From: Pelobates cultripes
Lineage: Eukaryota > Chordata > Amphibia > Anura > Pelobatidae
Direction: 5' to 3'
Assembly: GCA_933207985.1 (NCBI GenBank)
Contig: OW240916.1
Location: 264,654,337 to 264,718,336 of the forward strand
DNA length: 64,000 nucleotides
Every line of letters begins with the position of its first letter. The stretch's first letter is position 1. The position numbers and the translations under genes are program-made. The notes under the pieces were generated by a model that did not search any database, was not told where the DNA came from, and was given only the letters and a program-made list of their open reading frames with translations. This document shows positions 36,733 through 47,470 of this stretch, one piece after another.

Positions 36733-38177
36733 TGAAAACGAGAGAGAGCGTCAGCCACTTCGTTCAAGTACCCGGGCACATGGCGCGCGCGAAAGACAAC
36801 ATTGCGGGACATGCACATTAGGACGAAGTGCCGCAGCAACCGGACCACCGGTTTCGACGCCGCCGACTGATTATTCACTGCGTGCACTACCGCCATATTG
36901 TCAGAGAAAAATACCACCTTCCTGTCCCGCAGCCCTTCCCCCCACAGAGCCATCGCAACCACCAGCGGGAACAATTCCAGGAAGGCCAGGTTCCGCATAA
37001 GGGGGCTCTGCCCCCACGCCAGCGGCCACCTCTCCGCGCACCATTTCCCACCAAAGTACGCCCCGAAGCCCACACTACCCGACGCGTCAGTGAACAGCTC
37101 CAGTTCTGTCACCGACACCCCTTCCTGCCGAAAGAACACTGTCCCATTAAAGTCCCGCAAGAAGGTATCCCACACGGCAAGGTCGGCCCTCATGGCGGAC
37201 GATACCCGGATGAAATGGCGTGGGGATTGCACCCCCGCCGTAGCTGCCGACAGGCTGCGGCTAAAAACCCTACCCATCGGGATTACCCGGCAAGCGAAAT
37301 TCAACATCCCGATCAACGACTGCAGCTGCCGCAGGGTGACTTTCCTCGCCCGCGCTACTGCTGCCACCGACCCTTTCAGCCCTTGCAGCTTTGCCAGCGG
37401 CAGCCGACATTCGCCCCGCACCGAGTCAATCTCCAGCCCCAGGAAACTAAGGCACACTGCCGGGCCTTCCGTTTTATCCGCTGCCAGCGGGACCCCGAAG
37501 CACCCAGCGACCCACTCAATAGTCCGCAGCAAACGCTGGCAAGCAGGAGTGCTTGCCGGCCCCACGCAGAAGAAGTCGTCCAAATAGTGCACCACTGATC
37601 CATTCCCTGCCTCCGCCCGTACCACCCATTCGAGGAAAGTGCTGAACTTCTCAAAGTATGAGCACGAGATGGAACAGCCCATGGGGAGGCACAAGTCCAC
37701 AAAGTATGCCCCTTCAAAGAAACACCCCAGAAGGTGGTGACATGCCGGGTGGACCGGAAGCAGCCGAAATGCTGCCTCAATGTCCACCTTTGCCATCAGC
37801 GCCCCGCGCCCGGCCTTCTTAACCAGCTCGACCGCCCGGTCGAATGATGCATATGAGACCGAGCACAACTCTTTGTCGATATCATCATTCACCGACGCTC
37901 CCTTGGGGTAGGAGAGGTGGTGGATGAGCCTGAACTTCCCCGGCTCTTTCTTGGGTACCACCCCGAGCGGGGAAACCCTAAGGCCTTCCAACGGCGGTGT
38001 CGAGAATGGGCCCGCCATCCTACCCAATAAAACTTCCTTTTCTAATTTCTCCCGCACCACCCCCGGGAACTCCGCCACCGACTTAAGGTTGCGCCGCACC
38101 CCAGATCCCCCCCTGTCCCGGAACGGGATAAAAAACCCTTGCCCAAAGCCCGGCGTCTGCCCTGTTACCGTAGCGGC
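36630..38177 (-). CDS. Ngaro reverse transcriptase-RNase H
   Basis: Copies element RNA into DNA and removes the RNA strand. The frame is open from 38,177 to the stop at 36,630. The conserved part starts near 38,099 (GTG), and no clear AUG precedes it. RT motifs: FRLIHHLSYPKG, the motif A-like KVDIEAAFR, LPMGCSISC and the catalytic YLDD with DFFCVGP. RNase H follows with LFTDASGSVGFGAYF, LELFPLV, FFSDNMAVVHAVN and EVADALSR, giving the D-E-D-D set. Intact across about 490 residues. It lies -1 relative to the gag frame with a roughly 12-nt overlap at the gag stop, so expression may need frameshifting or re-initiation. Confidence 0.9.
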   Translation of the reverse strand, partial: AATVTGQTPGFGQGFFIPFRDRGGSGVRRNLKSVAEFPGVVREKLEKEVLLGRMAGPFSTPPLEGLRVSPLGVVPKKEPGKFRLIHHLSYPKGASVNDDIDKELCSVSYASFDRAVELVKKAGRGALMAKVDIEAAFRLLPVHPACHHLLGCFFEGAYFVDLCLPMGCSISCSYFEKFSTFLEWVVRAEAGNGSVVHYLDDFFCVGPASTPACQRLLRTIEWVAGCFGVPLAADKTEGPAVCLSFLGLEIDSVRGECRLPLAKLQGLKGSVAAVARARKVTLRQLQSLIGMLNFACRVIPMGRVFSRSLSAATAGVQSPRHFIRVSSAMRADLAVWDTFLRDFNGTVFFRQEGVSVTELELFTDASGSVGFGAYFGGKWCAERWPLAWGQSPLMRNLAFLELFPLVVAMALWGEGLRDRKVVFFSDNMAVVHAVNNQSAASKPVVRLLRHFVLMCMSRNVVFRARHVPGYLNEVADALSRFQWSRFRTVAPEAQETGQACPDEIWRLGASCLGDL

Positions 38178-39937
38178 TTAGCCATGGCTCCATCGCGTCT
38201 AGCCTCACCGGGGTTAAGCCCCGGGGCAGAGGAGACCCCTCCTCCCCCCCCAACCGTAGCAGCGACTCCGGTATGTCCTGACTTCCCCTTTTTGAAGCAT
38301 CGGTTAAGCCCGTGTGTGCCCCCGCAGCCGGAGCACTCGTGCTTAAAACGACAGGTGTTCCCCCATTTGCACTGGCCTTCATTGAAGAGCCAGCATAAGC
38401 CCTTTTGCAAGGCGGCCGACGAGGCGGACTGCCCCTTTGCGCCGGCCGTGTGCTGAAAGGGCTGCGCCTTCTGCGCCATCATCAATTTCATCCAGAGGGG
38501 CAGGTCCATTTGGTCCCATCTCATACCCGGATTAGCCGCCAAGCGCTGCCGGAACTGCTCATCATACCGCCACCACGCCAGCCCGCCGTAGGTGCGGTAT
38601 GCCTCCCAAATTCCGTCTAAATAGCAAAACAGGGAGGAGCACAATCCCGGCGATTTCTCACCTAGGACACTGGCCAGGACGCAGAACGCCCTCAGCCAGT
38701 TGCCAAAAGATTTCGGTATCTTACGATACCGCTTCTTTTTCTCCTCCTCCTCTTTTTTCTCGTCTTTCTTATCTTCCTCCTTGAGGTCTATAAACTCCTC
38801 TAAGGGGAGAAGGGAAAAGATTTCACAGAATTCGCCCTTCCAGATCTTGTCTTTCACCTCCTGTTTGAGGTGCACCCCGAGCGGACCAGCGAACGACACG
38901 TATGCGTGCTGTCTGGCCGCATCAGGGACCCCCCCACCAGCCAACTCCGCCCGCTCACTCGCTGCGTCCGCCCTGCTGCCAGCCGCTCCCGAATCCCCGC
39001 TCGAACTCGGTTCTGCAGAGATAACACCCGTGGCCCCTGTCCCCTGTGCCCACACCTGACCTACACCGCCACCCGTGTCACCCCCCGCTCCCAGCGAGTG
39101 GAGAAGTGTTTGTAGTGTGTGAATCAATGTACTGGATTGCAACGAGGCACAGGACTCACCGGCCAAGCCCCCCGGTCTCCGAGCGCTGGGGGCTGCGTTG
39201 TCCACTGTAATCCGTCCGGGAGGAGTGACCTCCGTTAACGCCCCGCCGACCGGGGAGCCAACCCGGTGCCCAGCTAACACAGAAGATGACCGGCTCCGAG
39301 ACCTGTAACGAGGAGAAGATGTCCTGGGTAGGGTGTAACGATCCCCTGTCACCCTCTCACCCCGACCCGGGGAGCGCCTGCCCTTCACCAAAGCCTCCCT
39401 CCGTGTGGTGCCCGTAGTCCGTGCTCCAGAGGCCTGGATGGCCCCGCCCCGTGGGCTACGACTCCTTCCCCCCCAGCGTTCGGTCCGCCCCCGCCGACCA
39501 TGCCTGGGGGCCCTGACCCTGCTCCTGTCCGACCCCTCAGAGGTGGAACTGTCCTGTCTTGACCTACCCCTAGCTCCCCCAGCTCCCTGATCCCTAACTG
39601 GGGATGGGCTAATGCTGCTAGACCCCGAGCTAGACCCCCCCCTCCTGCCACTGCGCCCCTGCACCTGCCTGTCCACCCGGGCCAACCCCCCACCCCCACC
39701 TTGACGGGCTCCCCGGCCTTCAACACCCCCTTTATCCAGCCTAGCCACTGCCTGATCAGCTAACCCCCCTGCTCCCAGGGGCCCCGACTGCCCCACAGGC
39801 CCAGGCCCACCCCTAATCCCAGAGGGAGACCCCCTTAATCTTGTAGTACTGAGGGACCCCTTAGGTGCCCCTGACCTCTTCCCCCTCACTACCCGCCCCT
39901 TCTCCAGTACCACTGAACTACCCTGGGCACCGCCCAC
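38165..39937 (-). CDS. Ngaro gag-like protein, main open frame
   Basis: Structural RNA-binding protein of the element. About 590 residues: a Gly/Arg/Ser-rich N-terminal half, then a conserved helical region (YVSFAGPLGVHLKQEVKDK to DQMDLPLWMKLM) with a Glu/Lys-rich insert. A CCCH-type zinc finger follows (CWLFNEGQCKWGNTCRFKH) and a short Cys-His tail (CSGCGGTHGLNRC). It ends MAKPLR-stop just before RT. The N-terminus is not real at 39,937, because the family start lies upstream at about 40,562 in another frame. Confidence 0.8.
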   Translation of the reverse strand: MGGAQGSSVVLEKGRVVRGKRSGAPKGSLSTTRLRGSPSGIRGGPGPVGQSGPLGAGGLADQAVARLDKGGVEGRGARQGGGGGLARVDRQVQGRSGRRGGSSSGSSSISPSPVRDQGAGGARGRSRQDSSTSEGSDRSRVRAPRHGRRGRTERWGGRSRSPRGGAIQASGARTTGTTRREALVKGRRSPGRGERVTGDRYTLPRTSSPRYRSRSRSSSVLAGHRVGSPVGGALTEVTPPGRITVDNAAPSARRPGGLAGESCASLQSSTLIHTLQTLLHSLGAGGDTGGGVGQVWAQGTGATGVISAEPSSSGDSGAAGSRADAASERAELAGGGVPDAARQHAYVSFAGPLGVHLKQEVKDKIWKGEFCEIFSLLPLEEFIDLKEEDKKDEKKEEEEKKKRYRKIPKSFGNWLRAFCVLASVLGEKSPGLCSSLFCYLDGIWEAYRTYGGLAWWRYDEQFRQRLAANPGMRWDQMDLPLWMKLMMAQKAQPFQHTAGAKGQSASSAALQKGLCWLFNEGQCKWGNTCRFKHECSGCGGTHGLNRCFKKGKSGHTGVAATVGGGGGVSSAPGLNPGEARRDGAMAKPLR

Positions 39938-40562
39938 GACCCCCTCCTTTCCCCTTGTAACCCTAGAGTGGCCGGCCTAGTACCCCCCATCCCTCCGTCT
40001 CCACTACCCCCAGGCAACTCCTTCCCAGCACCCAGCACGCCAAGAGAGCCCCTGGCGGGGCCCCCTGCACTTGCCTGTCTGTCCTGGGGCCTGCCGGACG
40101 GCTTCACGGTTCCGGCCCCGCCTGCTGCATCCGCTGACCTCCTGGTCGTCCTCCTGGGCCGCGGCCCCACGTGGTCCATCACTCCAGGGGGCCCGGCTGG
40201 TGCCGCGGCCCCCGCTCCTGGCGCGGCCCCCTCCGACCTGGGAGCCGGACCGCCGCCGTCACGGGCAGCCGCCCGCCGCGCAGCATGTCCCCAAGGCCCC
40301 GGTAGCGCGCTGGGAGGCGGGGCCTCGACCGCGCTGCTACCGGGCCTGCTGCGGCCTCCTCCCGCCGCCATGCGCCCGCCGGCTCCAGCTTCACCGGGCC
40401 CCACGCCCGGGCTCAGCCTCCGCGGCGGCCCGCACTGGACCCTGGCGCCCTCCTGCCGCCATTCCCGCCAGGGCCGGTCCGAAACTGGGCCCGCAACCAA
40501 TCCGCTCCATGACCTCGCGCTGCTGACCGGATCCCCTCCAGCAGCCTCTCCACTTCGTCCAT
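39889..40562 (-). pseudogene. Ngaro gag N-terminal part, frame-broken
   Basis: An AUG at 40,562 starts MDEVERLLEGIRSAARGHG, which looks like a genuine gag start. That frame soon meets a UGA. Coding-like, Gly/Ala/Arg-rich text continues in the frame 40,635-39,889 and then in the main gag frame. The second shift lies at a C5 run at 39,940-39,944. Two frame breaks therefore separate this start from the main gag frame. Confidence 0.6.
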
Positions 40563-40631
40563 GGCCCTGCAGAAATGACAAGAAGGGAAAAAAGGCCCTA
40601 CCTAACCCAATCTGCACACACAGAAGTGCAC

Positions 40632-40807
40632 ACAAACTCAGTCAGGTAGGAAATTAGAAGTGAGCTCACTTAAAATGGCTGCCTATTTAAATAGCACAGC
40701 CTACTTACCCATAACTCCCTACTTCCTTCCCTCCTCCTATGCCCGCCTCCTAACCCCTGTCAAGGCCCTTTTTTCGCTTAGCTGTGCTTTGGCTGCATGG
40801 GGCTACA
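40632..40807 (-). repeat. Ngaro repeat A1 (176 bp), 5' end of element
   Basis: Identical to A2. Read on the minus strand, the element begins tgtagccccatgcagccaaa. Confidence 0.95.
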
Positions 40808-41560
40808 GGATTATCAGGGAAAGGATATCAGAGCCCCCCTCACTGCAGGAAAGGTAATTAGGTAATATCAGATAATCCCCCCAAACATTATCTGCATTGT
40901 GTGGTTAGGCAGGACAAAATATATAGCCTACCTACACAAAATTTGCTCTCCAACTCACCGTGCCAATCATAGTCACTCTTCTAAACTCAACCCCCACACA
41001 CATTCACCTTGCCACAGTCACCATGTCACACTCGCATTGTCAGTGACCCTGCAGTTAGTCGCCATGCCACATTCACTCTGTCACAGTCACCCTCATACAC
41101 ACACAGTACAGTTTCAATATATACACAGCCCACTCATCAAAACCACAAGCAGCCCACCCCATACACATAAGCAAGCAAGCAGTTTCCTGACACTTGTAAG
41201 CTCTCAGACACAGATGTACATATACCCACAGAGATACACAAACACAGATATGCATTCCAGACACAGTCACGGATACACATAAAACACAAATGTACATGAT
41301 ACTCACTGCCAGACACACACTTTCAGGCAAATACACAGTTAGACAATGATAGCCATCCACATATAGGCAACAATACACACTGCCAGACACACACTGTGAT
41401 TGAGTTTCTCTTTCTGTCAATGTGTGTGTGCTTGTGTCATTGCGTGTCTCTGTGCTTCAGTGTGTTTTTGTGTGTATGTGTGTGAATATATCAGTGTGCG
41501 GCTATCAGTGTGCATAAGTGTGGGTGATCAGTTTATACATGTGTGTCAGTGTGCATTTTT
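40808..41560. repeat. Flank with degenerate CA/TG-rich simple repeats
   Basis: From about 40,980 to 41,400 the sequence is built from cacagtcacc/cacacac-like text, turning to tgtgtg-rich text at 41,400-41,560. The open frames here are low complexity. Confidence 0.6.
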
Positions 41561-41789
41561 TTCCTGTATGTGTCCGGAGAGGCACCATTGCTGCAATGTG
41601 AGGGTGATATAGTATGGGCAATGTCATAGTAATGTGCCAATAAAAGTGGGTCTATATCTATTGAAAAAGAACCAGCAGCATCTATTTTTATTGTTCACGT
41701 TGTGAGTAATAAAAACACTGGTACTAAGTATATATATCACATGCCTCCTGACAACATGGAAGGTCCTGCCAGGCATCGTAGCATCCAAG

Positions 41790-42074
41790 AGCAATGCGCA
41801 TATGAGCAATGTTCAGAAGGGAATTGAAATCAACACTAGAAGTTCAAAACACCAACTACTAGTAGACCAAGCAGTCACGCAGGATTCTAAGACTAGAAAG
41901 CCCAATCTGTGCACAGCCTGGAATGACTACAAGAAAACCTATGACACAATGACACACACATGGATACTGGAATGCTTGTCTCTATACAAGGTCAACAAGA
42001 CAATGAGAGTCTTCATCAAAAACTCAATTGGCAAGTGGAAAATGTCTCTAGAAGCCAATTCCAGGATGGCATAG
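41790..42074 (+). pseudogene. Non-LTR retrotransposon RT fragment
   Basis: The plus-strand frame carries QKGIEINTRSSKHQLLVDQ followed by TAWNDYKKTYDTM. The second is the motif A region of LINE reverse transcriptases, where an aspartate in the AYD-type motif is catalytic. Only about 90 residues remain, without the YADD box, so it is a dead fragment. The clade cannot be fixed from this piece. Confidence 0.6.
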
Positions 42075-42118
42075 TATGCCCTGCAGAGTTAAGGGGTTAA
42101 AGAGTTAAAAGAATGTAT

Positions 42119-42216
42119 ACTCTGATCATTTACAACATTAAAACCACTGACAAGTGAAGTGAATAACATTGATTATATTGTTACAATGGCACCTGTCAAG
42201 GGGTGAGATATATTAG
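42119..42216 (+). mobile_element. Tc1-type transposon end (remnant)
   Basis: The text tacaacattaaaaccactga, then gtgaagtgaataacattgat and cacctgtcaaggggtgagat, matches the terminal region of a common vertebrate Tc1-like element. Its 3' terminal text is also seen at 46,612. It is cut off at 42,216 by the hairpin element. Confidence 0.5.
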
Positions 42217-42653
42217 TGTCATGGCTCCCGGTGATTCTGTCGGCATGGTTGCACATAAAGTAAGCAATCACGATGACATAAACAAATATTACTTACCTTG
42301 TTTGCGGCAGATCTCTGTCCGACCTCCTTCTGGTCCGGTCCCCAGCGGGTGCGATGCTCTTAGGAGCGCCGACTGCTGCAGTTTGGATTTTTGTAAAATA
42401 CTTACCTTCACCCACAACAAAGATGTGCCCAGGCCGACAGCGGAGAGCTGGCCCTGTTTTTTGGTAAGTATTTTACAAAAATCCAAACCGCCGCGGTCGG
42501 CACTCCTAAGAGCGTCTCAACCACTGAGGACCGGACCAAATGGGAGGTCGGGCAGTGATCTGCCGCGAACAAGGTAAATAATATTTGTTTCTGTCAGCGT
42601 GATTGCTTACTTTATGTGCAACCATGCCGACAGAATCACCGGGAGCCGTGACA
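42217..42653. repeat. Long inverted repeat (foldback), arms about 190 bp
   Basis: The left arm 42,217-42,406 (tgtcatggctcccggtgatt to aaaatacttacc) pairs with the right arm 42,463-42,653 (ggtaagtattttacaaaaat to ccgggagccgtgaca), with small bulges. The loop is 42,407-42,462. The termini tgtcatggctcccgg/ccgggagccgtgaca look like transposon ends. No clear target duplication. Confidence 0.8.
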
Positions 42654-43716
42654 GTACCCCCCACTTGAAGACCACCCACCGGGTTGGCAGTATCAGGCTT
42701 GAGAGGAAACTTGGTGTGGAAATAAAAATTTTTGCGACAAGCATGGATATCAGAAGCCAGATCCCAAGAACGATCGGCAGGACCATGTCAGGGTGGCGGT
42801 CCGGTGACCGGGACCCCTGAGTGCCTGATGATGAGATGGGAGTCTTCAGCGTGGAAGTGGATTAGCAGGGTCTGGTGCAGGGTAACCGCACACCCCTTGG
42901 TGTTGGCCACATACCAAGACCCTGAAACCAGCTTATGCGGATCCCAGGAACTAGGAGCTAGGAAATAAGCAGACCTCCCAGGAGCTGAATAGGGAGGCTC
43001 TGCAGCAGGAATGTATCCAGTACAGAAACAAGGCAAGGCTAGAACAGACACCAAACATAAAAACAAGACAAAACTAGGAGAACCCAGAACCAGAGAAGGA
43101 TAGAAAGCTAAACCCACAATACATAAGGGAAACAATAACATACCATGGGCAGGATCAGACAGAACTGTACATGGACTGAGAATAAAAATAAAACAAGACA
43201 AGATATAATAGGCAAAACAAGAGGAGACAAAACTAAGTACTATATATGAAAACTAAGGGGATTTAGCTACATTATATGATCATACATTATATGATGCATA
43301 AGCCTGCCATAACGCCAATGTACCCCATATTCGGCAGGTCCTACTCTGCCTAAAGTTCGCTAAAAGAACCATAATAAAGCACATACAGCACTTACCAGCA
43401 AGAAAGGAGCAGATGACTTGAAGCATCTGCCTGCAGGAACCAACTGAAACAAAAGGAACTGTGGAAAAGGAACGGGTGTGGCAACATAAAACAAACATTT
43501 AAATGAATCCAAGAAATTGGGAATTCCAGGGATGGAATACAGGAATGAACCCAGAACCCAGCATAAGGAAAACCAGACACAGAATAGAAAACCATTAAAA
43601 CCAAGGAAAACTAAACAAGAATTGTGAAAAGAGTACTGGATACCAGAAGCCATGGTCAGACATCAGAACAGAGCAGAGCAGTTCCTGACAGCCCATACCC
43701 CTTCCAATCAACTAAG

Positions 43717-43846
43717 TTCTTTAGCTACACAGGACAAAGACCATCTTGTTGCACATACTTCAGAATATCTGGCTAAATTGATATATGAATTACGATTCTT
43801 TCTGCATGTCTCTAAAAAAAAAAAAAATCTAAAATAATTTTTAATG
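43717..43846 (+). repeat. 130-bp direct repeat, copy 1
   Basis: From ttctttagctacacaggaca to ctaaaataattttt, near-identical to 45,229-45,345. The two copies flank the Gypsy integrase piece. Confidence 0.75.
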
Positions 43847-43849
43847 GAA

Positions 43850-44704
43850 CCACAAAAAAAACCTGTAATCAATAATGGAGGAGACTTCATATGCCTCTTG
43901 TCCAGAAACGACCAAAGGAGGAGGGGGAACAATAGGGACAGTATACCTATTGCAAATAAGTGGCTTGATTAAGGAGACATGAAATTTATTAGGTATACGC
44001 AAGGAGGCTGGAAGAGCCAGAGATTAAGAAACAGGGTTAATTCTCCAAACAACACAAAATGGACCAAGAAATCTGGGGGCAAACTTCATGCTAGGAACTT
44101 TAGTTTGATGTTGGGCGAAGATAACCACACCCTCTCACCCATCTGGTAAACAAGGCACCCCACAGGGCACCCCACTGTTTATCAGCATGAAATTTAAAAT
44201 GAGCAGCTGCAGTCTTAAGAGCGGAGTGAACCTTGAGCCAAGTTTCACAAATAGAAGTAAGGTGATCATCCAGAGCCCGAGCAGCAGTGTCAGAGGACAC
44301 GGCCGGTAGAACGTTAGGATGACGACCGTTATGGACAAAAAATTGGCTATGCCCGGATGAGTCATGGGTAGCATTATTACTGGCAAACTCAGCCAAGGGT
44401 TGCAATTCAGACCAATTATCCTGAGTGCTATTCACAAAACAACGTAAATACAGTTCCAATGATTGGTTAGCCCTTTCAGCCATACCATTGGTTTGGGGAT
44501 GGTAAGAGAAAGAAAATGACAATTCAATACCCAGCTGTTTGCTAAAAGCTCTCCAAACTGAGAACCCCCGTCAGACACAATATTTTGAGGGATACCATGT
44601 AGTCTGACAATGTCACATATAAATATCAAAACCAGATCTTGTGAAGATGGCAATTTTTTGAGTGGAATAAAATGAGCCATCTTGAAAAAACGATCAACCA
44701 CCAT
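43850..44704 (-). pseudogene. Ty3/Gypsy chromovirus integrase C-terminal fragment
   Basis: Minus-strand frames: 44,704-44,432 has MVVDRFFKMAHFIPLKKLP and NIVSDGGSQF (integrase core with the second catalytic aspartate). Bases 44,522-44,100 have SFSYHPQTNGMAERANQSLE (the catalytic glutamate region), then FVHNGRHPNVLP. Further down, translated text with LRIPNKFHVSLIKPL, VVPPPP-like text and YEVSSIIDYR marks the GPF region and the start of a chromodomain, cut off near 43,850. At least two frame breaks. It represents a second Gypsy copy, clearly different from that at 8.5-9.9 kb. Confidence 0.75.
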
Positions 44705-44719
44705 AAGGATGGTGGTATG

Positions 44720-46600
44720 ACCAATGTGCAGAGCTGCAGACCATGTGTCTCATGAGAACTGGCCAATCAGAGCGTTGCTGCAGGTTACCACGGTAATCCA
44801 AATCCAAAGATTTAGAACAGCAATAACCTCAGCCTCTTTTTCAGCAGTGTACTATAAGTTAAAATACTATAACCACGTAATGCCTATATGGTCACTATAT
44901 AAATAGATAGTCGATAATAATAATAATAATAATAATAAAGATTTGAACTGTTACTGCTGATGACTGTCATCATAGGAATGCAAGGTTGGTATCTTTAAAA
45001 TATAGACACTGTGTTGTAAAAACATACAATTTTCCACATGCCTTCTTAGGGATGTCAAAGCTGTAATAAGTGTAACTACAGTTGGTTTAAATGGGAAGCA
45101 ATGAAATTAGTCATGAATTGCACAAAACTGTATCCGTAGTTCAATGCCCTACATTCTCTGTTGGAATTCCATTATGTTTTCCTTCTTCAAATCTCCATTC
45201 CCTGGAATTTTTCACTTACTGTATGTTCTTTAGCTACACAGGACAAAGACCATCTTATTGCACATACTTTAGAATATCTGGCTAAATTGATATATGTATT
45301 ACGATTCTTTCTGCATGTCTAAAAAAAAAATCTAAAATAATTTTTCACTTTAACTACACAGGTTCCAAACCAGAACACGAGAACATATATAGTCTCTAAA
45401 CAGTGAATTGTAATGAAAGTGCAGCTGAATTGGACTATTTTAGTCCATACCGTGATGTTTGGCCATCAATTCACCACTGTTTAAACAAAAAAAACACAAA
45501 AAACAATGGGGTAAATAAAACTATTAAAATATTTCCTTAATTGACTACAACATGTACAAATTAAAATGTAATAACACCTTTGAAACAGAGAAAGCTTTAC
45601 ATATTTCCAACTAACTCATAAATAGTTGACTCTAGCCTTCTCCGACCCATTATAAAGACAAATAGAAAGGTCGGAGTCTAAAATGACTAGACAGCCTGGC
45701 AGTGTTTTTATTGACTGTCTGGCTTTTATGTTGCTACCTGTTTGCAGCGTATTTTATTCTCTGGAAAATAAATAGAACACGTTGTACATAGTTAAACATT
45801 CTTATCTAAAATACCTAGAAGATAAAATAAATTATTGGATGAAACCCATAATTGCTAAATCAGGACAAACCTTAATGGCTAAATATTACACCATTGGAAA
45901 AGTCAAGAACCGAAACCTGTCCAAAAAGTATGGAAAAAATATCTTAAATATACAAAAAACTAGGCAACTCTGGCACGCATCCACCCAATTCAAGGGGCCC
46001 CCAAATCCCAAGAACTTTTTTCTATACAATAAAATAAAATAAAAGCATGCATACTTAGAAAATAATTTAAATATTTCTACTCATAATATGATTTATTTTT
46101 TAAAATAGAATCTTAACTATATATGCACACACTCCCCAAGGAAAGCCCTGTTGCATAATGCAAAACAAGTCAACCCCCACTCCACACAAAGTAAGGCAAC
46201 AATATTAAAAGCAAGATGTCCCTTTAAGGACAACCCTAAACCATATCCCAGGATTCACAAAACTAAGATAAATTGAATTGCAATACCACACTATAAATAC
46301 AACTGAGTGAGTATTCCTATCAATATATACTGGTATCTATTAAAATACAGTCTATATGGTTTCCAGGGTAAAGTCCATAATATCCAATGAGTAAATAGTG
46401 AATTTGGACATTTCACAGGATATTACACATTGCAAAGAAAGAAAAGCAAGCAAAGAAATGGTTAAAAAAAGGGAGGTGGGGAAGGGGAAAAGAAAAATTT
46501 GTGAAAAATACAAGGGAATCGTTTTTTTGTTTTTTTTAAAAAGGCCACAAAAAATGTTTAGGTACAATCTTACTGCAGTAAATACCAGTGTTTATGTGTA
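44720..46600. other. No gene seen; contains the second 130-bp repeat
   Basis: AT-rich. Copy 2 of the 130-bp repeat lies at 45,229-45,345. The frame at 45,782-46,042 has a coding-like, Lys-rich look but no domain I can name. Confidence 0.4.
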
Positions 46601-46611
46601 GTCCATACACT

Positions 46612-47470
46612 GATCAGCCACAACATTAAACCACTTGTCTATTATCATGTAGGTCCCAATCGTACTGCCAAAACAGCTCTGCTATGTTGTAGCATGTACT
46701 CTAAAAGACCTCTGAACATGTCATGTAGCACCAAGACATTAGCATCAGATCCTTTATGTCCTGCAAGTTATGAGGTGGAGCCTCCATTGATCGCATTTGA
46801 TGTACAGCACATCCCACAGATGCTCAATTGGATTAAGTTCTTGGGAATTTGGGGGCCAAGGAAGCACCTTGAACTCTTTGTTATTTTCCTCAAACCATTC
46901 CTGAATTTTTGCAGTGTGGCAAGAAGCATTATCGCGCTGGAAGAGGTCACTGCCATCAGAAAACACCATTCCCATTACCATCTCTAGGTAGGTGATACAT
47001 GTCAAAGTAACATCCACATGAATGTAAGGATCCAAGGTTTCCAAGCAGAACATTGTCCAGAGCGTAACACTACCTCCTCCAGCCTGCCTTCTTCCCATAG
47101 TGCCTCCTGATGCCATCTCTTCCCCAGGTAAATGACGCACATGCACCCTGCCATCCACCTGATCTAAAAGAAAATGTGATTCATCAGATCAGGCAACCTT
47201 TTTCCATTGCTACACGGTCCAGTTCTGATGCTCACGTCCCCACTGAAGACGCTTTCGGAGATTGACAGAAGTCATCATGGGCATTCTGACCAGTCTGTGG
47301 CTATACAGATAATTGTGGTGCACTGTGTGTTCTAACACCTTTCTAGTGTGGCTGTATTATGATTTTCAGCAATTTGAGCTACAGTAGCTCTTCTGTGTAA
47401 TTGCCAGATGTGCTAGCCTTAGCTCTACAAAACTTGCTGCTTTGGAGATGCTCTGACCCAGCCATCTAGC
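46612..47470 (-). pseudogene. Tc1/mariner transposase remnant
   Basis: The element end cactgatcagccacaacatt lies at about 46,609. The minus-strand frame 47,158-46,754 contains FQRDNASCHTAKIQEWFEE and PWPPNSQELNPIEHLWDVL. The aspartate of the DNA box and the glutamate of NPIEHLWD belong to the DDE catalytic set of Tc1-type transposases, which cut and paste DNA at TA sites. Upstream sequence to about 47,470 carries the decayed N-terminal half. Frame breaks make it inactive. Confidence 0.7.

Larger units (their letters stand above)
33856..40807 (-). mobile_element. Ngaro-type tyrosine-recombinase retrotransposon
   Basis: A 6,952-bp minus-strand element with split direct repeats in the order A1 - coding region - B1 - A2 - B2. 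This is the hallmark of Ngaro/PAT-like elements, which integrate through a circular intermediate using a tyrosine recombinase instead of an integrase. In order it codes for gag, RT/RNase H, tyrosine recombinase and an SGNH hydrolase, the last being typical of vertebrate Ngaro. There is no target duplication, as expected. A1/A2 are identical and B1/B2 differ at two positions, so the copy is recent although several frames are broken. Confidence 0.9.

Noticed and set aside
36828..37598. 256-residue plus-strand frame opposite the Ngaro RT
   Set aside because: Shadow of the GC-rich RT/RNase H gene on the other strand; no domain.
39968..40657. 229-residue Pro/Ala-rich plus-strand frame
   Set aside because: Antisense shadow of the GC-rich Ngaro gag start.
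45782..46042. 86-residue Lys-rich open frame
   Set aside because: No recognisable domain and AT-rich composition; a LINE relic is possible but not supported.
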